Positions 6,904-10,303 of a stretch of 10,303 bases of DNA are shown one piece after another. The stretch lies in NCBI GenBank assembly GCA_007126415.1, contig SLBH01000201.1:1-10303 (forward strand), read 5' to 3'. Position numbers and translations under genes: made by a program. How positions within the stretch are numbered: position 1 is the first letter of the stretch; the number at the start of each line of letters is the position of its first letter. The notes below the pieces were generated by a model. It ran no database searches and was not told where the DNA came from. It saw nothing but the letters and a program-made list of their open reading frames with translations. The DNA comes from Spirochaetales bacterium (GTDB lineage Bacteria > Spirochaetota > Spirochaetia > DSM-27196 > SLAA01).

Positions 6904-6968
6904 TCCGGGTTGATGGAAGTGTCGTCAGAATCGGTCGCGCTGAAATCGGCGCGCCCGCGGCAGGTGAC

Positions 6969-7646
6969 TCACGAAGAGACCCAGCGGTCCAGGTCAACGA
7001 CGCCGATACGCGTCGCGTAGCGTATCAGGTCTATTGAATCGGAGAGGCCCAGCTTGCGCAGCACACGCAGATGGTGCTTCTCTACCGTCTTTCGCCCGAT
7101 CTGCAACGCGAACGCGATCTCTTTGTTTGTCATTCCGGTAACAAGCATCCGGAACACTTCACGCTCGCGCCCCGATAGTCCTTCGTACCCGGCATCCGCC
7201 GGGTGTGTATCATCGGGTAGGTGCCGCACGATTCTCACCAGCTGTTCCGCCCAGCACGGTGTGATGTAATGCTGTCCGGAAGCCACCGCCCGAACAGCGT
7301 CTACAAGCTCCTCCGCGGGTGACTCTCGCGCAACAAAACCCGCTACCGGCAGCAGCAAGGCGTGACGGATTGCGTATGGTGTTGCACCGTCAATGATCAC
7401 TACACAACTTACCTCGTTACACAGTCCTTTCAGCTGATCAATGACCTCGGCCACCCGGTTCCTGGGCAACGAAGCGTCAACAACCACGACATCGGGTGGA
7501 CTCTCCGCGCAGCGCAAGAGGGCCTGCGTTCCGTCCCGGGCTTCGCGAACCTCTTCGATCTCTCCCGCCTGCGCCAAAACGGTTCTCGCACCTTCGTACG
7601 CCAGAGGAGAGTCGTGAAGGATCAGAATCTTCAAAAGCCCGGCCAC
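6969..7646 (-). CDS. NarL/FixJ-type response regulator with an atypical receiver domain
   Basis: A DNA-binding response regulator of 225 residues, near the usual length for this class. Residues about 5-115 form the receiver domain: KILILHDSP (6-14), the probable phosphoacceptor D57 in DVVVVDASLP, and the beta5 region GFVARES (103-109). Residues about 157-201 form the LuxR-type helix-turn-helix, with GLSGREREVFRMLVTG, then MTNKEIAFAL and RKTVEKHHLRVLRKLGL. The receiver departs from the norm. The usual acidic pair is H11-D12, the conserved Thr/Ser after beta4 seems replaced (VVIIDGA), and the conserved Lys is Arg107. Phosphorylation may thus be weakened or replaced by another input. No histidine kinase is adjacent. 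For the start I prefer the GTG at 7646, 8 nt after GAGG (7655-7658). A TTG at 7649 and a GTG at 7655 are possible, but the latter overlaps the ribosome site. Targets are unknown; the lipoprotein operon and the divergent methyltransferase are the nearest candidates. Confidence 0.9.
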   Translation of the reverse strand: MAGLLKILILHDSPLAYEGARTVLAQAGEIEEVREARDGTQALLRCAESPPDVVVVDASLPRNRVAEVIDQLKGLCNEVSCVVIIDGATPYAIRHALLLPVAGFVARESPAEELVDAVRAVASGQHYITPCWAEQLVRIVRHLPDDTHPADAGYEGLSGREREVFRMLVTGMTNKEIAFALQIGRKTVEKHHLRVLRKLGLSDSIDLIRYATRIGVVDLDRWVSS

Positions 7647-7684
7647 CAATGACACCTCACTGCTGATGGGGCTCCCACCCAGTT

Positions 7685-7690
7685 ATTATA
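7685..7690 (-). promoter_or_regulatory. Candidate -10 element for the response-regulator gene
   Basis: A perfect TATAAT on the minus strand, preceded by six G residues. It lies about 39 nt upstream of the GTG at 7646, giving a leader of roughly 32 nt. The hexamer 17 nt upstream (TGGCGC) is a poor -35, so the promoter may depend on an activator. Confidence 0.5.
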
Positions 7691-7879
7691 CCCCCCAGAT
7701 TTCGTCGGCGCCACGGATTTTGTTGACCAGAAGACCTTTATTTCGCGTACGCCGGACACACTTCCCGTTCTCGATGTGTCGATAACCTGAGACGTCCCAT
7801 ATCAAGAGCTATGCTACGCTCAGGACCGGGCAGATCGACCGTGCGGGTGTCCGACGTGCCCGAGACCCATGACGGCTTT

Positions 7880-7904
7880 GCCGACCCCCAATCGTTTCGT
7901 CGGC
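7880..7904. repeat. Inverted repeat upstream of the methyltransferase promoter
   Basis: GCCGAC (7880-7885) and GTCGGC (7899-7904) are separated by 13 nt. The repeat ends 22 bp before the -35 box of the methyltransferase promoter, in a place where an activator could bind. Apart from this repeat and the two promoters, I see nothing in the 342 bp between the two divergent start codons; 7691-7879 holds no convincing gene or RNA. Confidence 0.3.
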
Positions 7905-7926
7905 GATGATCGGCAGCACCGTAAAG

Positions 7927-7955
7927 TTGACTGATTCGCTCAGCTACGCTATAAT
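7927..7955 (+). promoter_or_regulatory. Near-consensus sigma70-type promoter of the methyltransferase gene
   Basis: TTGACT (7927-7932) and a perfect TATAAT (7950-7955) are separated by exactly 17 nt. Transcription would start near 7962, giving a leader of about 27 nt that contains AGGAGG (7974-7979). This is the strongest promoter in the window and suggests high constitutive expression. Confidence 0.8.
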
Positions 7956-7973
7956 CATACGGATCTGGTAGAC

Positions 7974-7979
7974 AGGAGG
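7974..7979 (+). promoter_or_regulatory. Ribosome binding site of the methyltransferase gene
   Basis: AGGAGG, 9 nt before the ATG at 7989. It supports that start. Confidence 0.8.
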
Positions 7980-7988
7980 TAGAGTACC

Positions 7989-8756
7989 ATGGCACAGACG
8001 GCGAGCCGGCAGGAGATCGAAGGTCTGGTGAAGCAGGTGTACGCACGAGTCGCTAGGGAGCCTCATGCGGACTATCACTTTGAATTAGGTCGCGGTTTAG
8101 CCGACAACCTCGGTTATCCGGCCAAGCTGCTAAAGGGGGTACCGAAAGAGGCGGTGGATTCGTTTGCCGGGGTTGGTTATCACTTCGACTTCGCAGACTT
8201 GAAGCCGGGAGAGACGGTGCTCGATCTGGGAAGCGGTTCGGGAATGGACTCGTTCGTAGCGGCGGGGCTGGTGGGAGCTAACGGCAAGATTGTCGGGATC
8301 GATATTACCCCCGAACAGCTGGACAACGCCAACCGGCTGCGCGGTGACGGTTTCAACAACATCGAGTTTCATAATGCCCGCGTGGACGACCTTCCGTTTG
8401 AGGACGCGAGTTTCGATGTGGCCATCAGTAACGGGGTGATCAACCTGGTCGCCGACAAGCAGAAGGCTTTCGAGCAGATAGCTCGGGTACTGAGAAAAGG
8501 TGGCCGTATGGCGATATCGGACATCGTGACGGAAAAGCAGCTGACGACCGATATCGTCTGCGACGCAACCCTTTGGGCCTCCTGTATCGGCGGAGCGGCG
8601 CAACAGACCGACTACCTCAAGATGATCGAAGCTGCAGGGATGCAGGTGGTGGAGATACGCGACAACACGCAGTATCACTTTCTCTCCGAGTCCGCGCAAG
8701 AGGCATCCGGCGAGTTCGGCGTTAAGAGCTTTTCGTTACTGGCGGTGAAGGCCTGA
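7989..8756 (+). CDS. ArsM-like SAM-dependent methyltransferase lacking part of the arsenite-binding cysteines
   Basis: A 255-residue class I methyltransferase. Motif I is VLDLGSGSG (77-85) followed by MDSFVA, the acidic end of beta2 is D105 in GIDIT, and ARVDDLPF (130-137) and the beta4 strand FDVAISNGVINLV (142-154) follow in the usual order. The N-terminal part (YHFELGRGLADNLGYP, then SFAGVGYHFD) and LWASCIGGAAQQ (195-206) are typical of the arsenite-methyltransferase-like group. In biochemically characterised ArsM proteins, conserved cysteines bind As(III). Here only C191 and C199 are present. C199 fits the CIGGA cysteine, but the Cys near motif I is Ser88 and the C-terminal Cys is missing. 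The substrate may therefore not be arsenite, and I give no symbol. The gene stands alone behind a strong promoter, with no arsR or arsenic-transport gene in view. Confidence 0.88.
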   Translation: MAQTASRQEIEGLVKQVYARVAREPHADYHFELGRGLADNLGYPAKLLKGVPKEAVDSFAGVGYHFDFADLKPGETVLDLGSGSGMDSFVAAGLVGANGKIVGIDITPEQLDNANRLRGDGFNNIEFHNARVDDLPFEDASFDVAISNGVINLVADKQKAFEQIARVLRKGGRMAISDIVTEKQLTTDIVCDATLWASCIGGAAQQTDYLKMIEAAGMQVVEIRDNTQYHFLSESAQEASGEFGVKSFSLLAVKA

Positions 8757-8817
8757 CCACGGAGGCGCCGTAACGAGGCTCGATAAGCGACCGGTTCTCG
8801 TTCCGACAACCCGACCC

Positions 8818-8842
8818 GTCTTAGCGGAGCATGTCTTAGCGG
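8818..8842 (+). repeat. Two copies of a 10-bp direct repeat between the methyltransferase and carbonic-anhydrase-like genes
   Basis: GTCTTAGCGG occurs at 8818-8827 and again at 8833-8842, a period of 15 bp. The repeats lie about 27 bp upstream of the candidate -35 box of the next gene. They may be a tandem regulator site or a chance duplication. Confidence 0.35.
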
Positions 8843-8868
8843 GGCACCGGAATGCATTCGCACGACGG

Positions 8869-8898
8869 TTGGTGGTTCAGAGGGTTTTCGTGTAGAAT
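8869..8898 (+). promoter_or_regulatory. Candidate promoter placing the transcript start at the ATG of the carbonic-anhydrase-like gene
   Basis: TAGAAT (8893-8898) matches 5 of 6 bases of the -10 consensus. TTGGTG (8869-8874) is a weak -35 at 18 nt. The expected start site, about 7 nt after the -10, falls at 8905-8906, on the A of the ATG at 8906. Together with the absence of a Shine-Dalgarno this suggests a leaderless mRNA. Confidence 0.45.
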
Positions 8899-8905
8899 CG
8901 GTCGC

Positions 8906-9457
8906 ATGGCAGAGCAAATGATTTACGGGCTGGTCAAGAAGATCGGCGATGTCACACCACAGATCGCGGACGACGTATTCATCGCACCGGGGGTTGTGGT
9001 TATCGGCGACGTTACCCTGCATCCCGGCGCGGGGATATGGTACAACACGGTCATTCGCGGTGACATCAATGTTGTGGAGATCGGCCCCGGCACAAACGTT
9101 CAGGACGGGTGCGTGTTGCATACCGGCCGCGGGCCGGAGCATGCGCTCGGCATCGGGGCGAACGTCACAATCGGTCACAACGTGTGCGCCCACGGCTGTA
9201 CGGTGGAAGACGAGTGCCTCATCGGGATCAGTGCCTCGGTCCTCAACGGCGCGGTTGTCCGCCGCCACTCCTACGTGGCCGCCGGCGCTCTGGTGCCCCC
9301 CGGCATGGAAGTGCCCTCGGGAGTGTTGGTGGCGGGCGTACCTGCGAAGATCGTCCGAGATCTCCGCCAGGAGGAACTATACGACCTGCTTCCCTCCGCC
9401 GAACGATACCAAGAACACGCACGCGAACACGCGGCGATGCTGCGCGAAGGCGCTTGA
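8906..9457 (+). CDS. Gamma-carbonic-anhydrase-type hexapeptide-repeat protein
   Basis: The 183-residue protein forms a left-handed beta-helix, expected to trimerise with Zn(II) at subunit interfaces and to hydrate CO2 reversibly. Hexapeptide repeats run from about residue 20 to 146. The metal ligands of the family are all present: H72 in VLHTG, then H91 and H96 in GHNVCAHG, spaced as His117 and His122 of archaeal Cam. R51 and D53 (RGD) and Q66-D67 (NVQD) match the conserved structural residues. The C-terminal helix starts near LRQEELYDLL. The acidic loop with the proton-shuttle glutamates of Cam is absent, as in most bacterial CamH/YrdA-like members, so carbonic anhydrase activity is likely but not assured. 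The frame is open back to an ATG at 8852, but homology starts at MIYGLV and the promoter lies inside that extension, so I use the ATG at 8906. It has no Shine-Dalgarno. Confidence 0.9.
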   Translation: MAEQMIYGLVKKIGDVTPQIADDVFIAPGVVVIGDVTLHPGAGIWYNTVIRGDINVVEIGPGTNVQDGCVLHTGRGPEHALGIGANVTIGHNVCAHGCTVEDECLIGISASVLNGAVVRRHSYVAAGALVPPGMEVPSGVLVAGVPAKIVRDLRQEELYDLLPSAERYQEHAREHAAMLREGA

Positions 9458-9513
9458 CGGCACCTTACGGCAATTCTTAACTTCCGTAGTAAGCTATCGT
9501 TCACCTCTTGCTA

Positions 9514-9519
9514 AGGAGG
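9514..9519 (+). promoter_or_regulatory. Ribosome binding site of the small exported peptide gene
   Basis: AAGGAGG (9513-9519) lies 6 nt before the ATG at 9526, a textbook arrangement. It is strong support that the 56-codon frame is translated. The in-frame TTG at 9508 lies upstream of the site and is excluded. Confidence 0.8.
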
Positions 9520-9525
9520 TTTCAG

Positions 9526-9696
9526 ATGAAACAGCGGGTAGGTTCTAGAACACTCCGGTATGTGGCTTTGGTGCTTCTCGCCGGCACGGTGCTTATCGCT
9601 GCAGGCGGGCAGGGAGAAGCCGAAGAGCTCGGCGAGCCCAATATGGTGCTTGAGCTGACGGCCGAAGGAATGTACGGCACGCTGATCGTGCAGTAG
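9526..9696 (+). CDS. Small exported peptide of unknown function, 56 residues
   Basis: I do not recognise this protein. It has a basic N-terminus (MKQRVGSRTLR), a hydrophobic core (about 12-26, YVALVLLAGTVLIAA) and then GGQGEAEE, so a Sec signal peptide cleaved near GEA is likely. The mature part would be only about 24 residues, ending in MYGTLIVQ. There is no cysteine, so it is not a lipoprotein. If not cleaved, it would be a single-pass membrane peptide. It has the best ribosome site of the right half of the window. The TAG stop is followed after two codons by the ATG of the thioredoxin-like membrane protein, in the same frame. It could be a separate partner of that protein, or the N-terminal part of a single protein broken by the amber codon. 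TTGACG (9453-9458) overlapping the end of the previous gene is a possible -35, but no good -10 follows. Confidence 0.65.
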   Translation: MKQRVGSRTLRYVALVLLAGTVLIAAGGQGEAEELGEPNMVLELTAEGMYGTLIVQ

Positions 9697-9702
9697 GCAG
9701 AT

Positions 9703-10303
9703 ATGATTCCCGAAGCCCTTACGGTCGGCCGCATGGTGCTCTCGTTGCGGCCGCTACTGCTGTTTGCATCTCTTTCCGGCGGTCTGCTGCTGGTATGGCT
9801 CATAATAGGCGCGCGCGGGAACGATCTGCGCCGCTGGGTGGTGAACTCCGTGATCAACGCGGCGCTGCTGCTGGTGGCCGGCTGGAAGCTGACCGCGCTG
9901 CTGACGCAGTTTGAGAGCGTTCGCCGTGAGCCGCTGCTCTTGCTCTACGCCTCCGGCGGGCGTGGCGGGGTCGTCGTTGGAGCGCTGCTCGCCGCGGCGT
10001 ATCTCGGATGGAGAATCGCGCGGTCGAGGCGCGCTGACCGCAACAACCCCGACCTCATACGAGCCACAACGCTCGCTCTGGTCGCGGTGGGATCGCTGTT
10101 CGTTGTGCTTTACACCGGAACGGCGTTGTACCACATTTTTAGCGAGGGGCCCGCCCACGCGGCAAGCCGGGGACAGGCGGCGCCGGAGGTTTCGCTTGCG
10201 GTGCTTTCCGAAGCCGAAGGCGAGACAAAGGCCACGCTTTCTACCGCCGAGCTGCTCGGCCGGCCCGTAGTGCTGAACTTCTGGGTAACCTGGTGCGGCC
10301 CCT
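9703..10303 (+). CDS. Membrane protein with a C-terminal TlpA/thioredoxin-like domain, cut by the window edge
   Basis: The first 200 residues of a probable thiol-disulfide oxidoreductase. About four hydrophobic segments are seen (17-36, 46-67, 78-103, 118-138). They are followed by an Ala/Gly/Glu-rich extracytoplasmic linker and the start of a thioredoxin fold: PEVSLAVL (161-168), TLSTAELLGRPVVLNFWVTWCGP (178-200, with the characteristic FW-x-TWCGP end). C198 is the first active-site cysteine. The next codon begins with T, consistent with the second cysteine of WCGPC just past the edge. The membrane part, with its GGRGGVVVGALLAA stretch, vaguely recalls the Lgt-like domains fused to TlpA in some proteins; this is a tentative comparison. 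The ATG at 9703 lacks a clear Shine-Dalgarno and sits 6 nt after the stop of the small exported peptide, so coupling or re-initiation is likely. Its role would be periplasmic disulfide reduction, for example for cytochrome maturation. Confidence 0.85.
   Translation, partial: MIPEALTVGRMVLSLRPLLLFASLSGGLLLVWLIIGARGNDLRRWVVNSVINAALLLVAGWKLTALLTQFESVRREPLLLLYASGGRGGVVVGALLAAAYLGWRIARSRRADRNNPDLIRATTLALVAVGSLFVVLYTGTALYHIFSEGPAHAASRGQAAPEVSLAVLSEAEGETKATLSTAELLGRPVVLNFWVTWCGP

Noticed and set aside
6931..6965. CGCGC/GCGCG stem behind the response-regulator gene as a terminator
   Set aside because: Short 5-bp stem with an 8-nt loop and no U-tract; common by chance in GC-rich DNA.
6803..6997. 64-codon minus-strand frame overlapping the end of the response regulator
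   Set aside because: It needs a TTG start without a ribosome site, lies partly in the wrong frame of the regulator gene, and has no motif.
8772..8802. Possible hairpin AACGAG...CTCGTT after the methyltransferase gene as a terminator
   Set aside because: Only 6 bp of stem with a 19-nt loop and no U-tract behind it.
8130..9268. Antisense frames of 189 and 197 codons over the methyltransferase and carbonic-anhydrase-like genes
   Set aside because: Both oppose genes with full family motif sets; length is explained by GC-rich codon bias.

Overview
The window looks like chromosomal DNA from a fairly GC-rich diderm bacterium. The density of lipoproteins with relaxed lipobox sequences, next to an mltG gene, fits a free-living spirochaete. 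That assignment is an inference from gene style, not from a marker gene. No tRNA, rRNA, CRISPR array, transposase or phage gene is visible.

Minus strand, left part (1-6725). The edge-truncated mltG gene (endolytic peptidoglycan transglycosylase) lies downstream of four consecutive lipoprotein genes. In order of transcription these are a two-PKD-domain lipoprotein (6725-6027), a 499-residue beta-rich lipoprotein (6006-4507), a 606-residue unrecognised lipoprotein with clearly lower GC (4457-2637), and a six-repeat kelch lipoprotein (2390-990). The first three are closely spaced (20 and 49 bp) and probably form one operon. The kelch gene has its own candidate sigma70-type promoter. Between the kelch gene and mltG lies a 27-codon frame that reads like the N-terminus of a CapA-family protein and stops in a GTGA overlap with the mltG start. 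A perfect 24-bp palindrome sits over the lipobox codons of the PKD gene.

Centre (6726-7988). A NarL/FixJ-type response regulator with an incomplete receiver active site is encoded on the minus strand (7646-6969). No kinase gene is next to it. A divergent intergenic region of about 340 bp carries a perfect TATAAT facing the regulator and a near-consensus promoter facing right.

Plus strand, right part (7989-10303). The genes are an ArsM-like SAM methyltransferase, a gamma-carbonic-anhydrase-type hexapeptide-repeat protein whose promoter position suggests a leaderless mRNA, a 56-residue exported peptide, and an edge-truncated membrane protein. The membrane protein ends at the first three residues of a thioredoxin-type WCGPC motif. 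The exported peptide and the membrane protein are in the same frame, separated by a TAG stop and two codons.

Functionally, the left part is a cell-envelope locus: display lipoproteins with beta-sandwich and beta-propeller architectures, plus a murein terminase. The right part is a set of small metabolic or redox genes. The best candidates for something new are the lipoprotein cluster as a unit, the capA-like remnant, the palindrome over the lipobox, and the exported peptide paired with the thioredoxin-like membrane protein.
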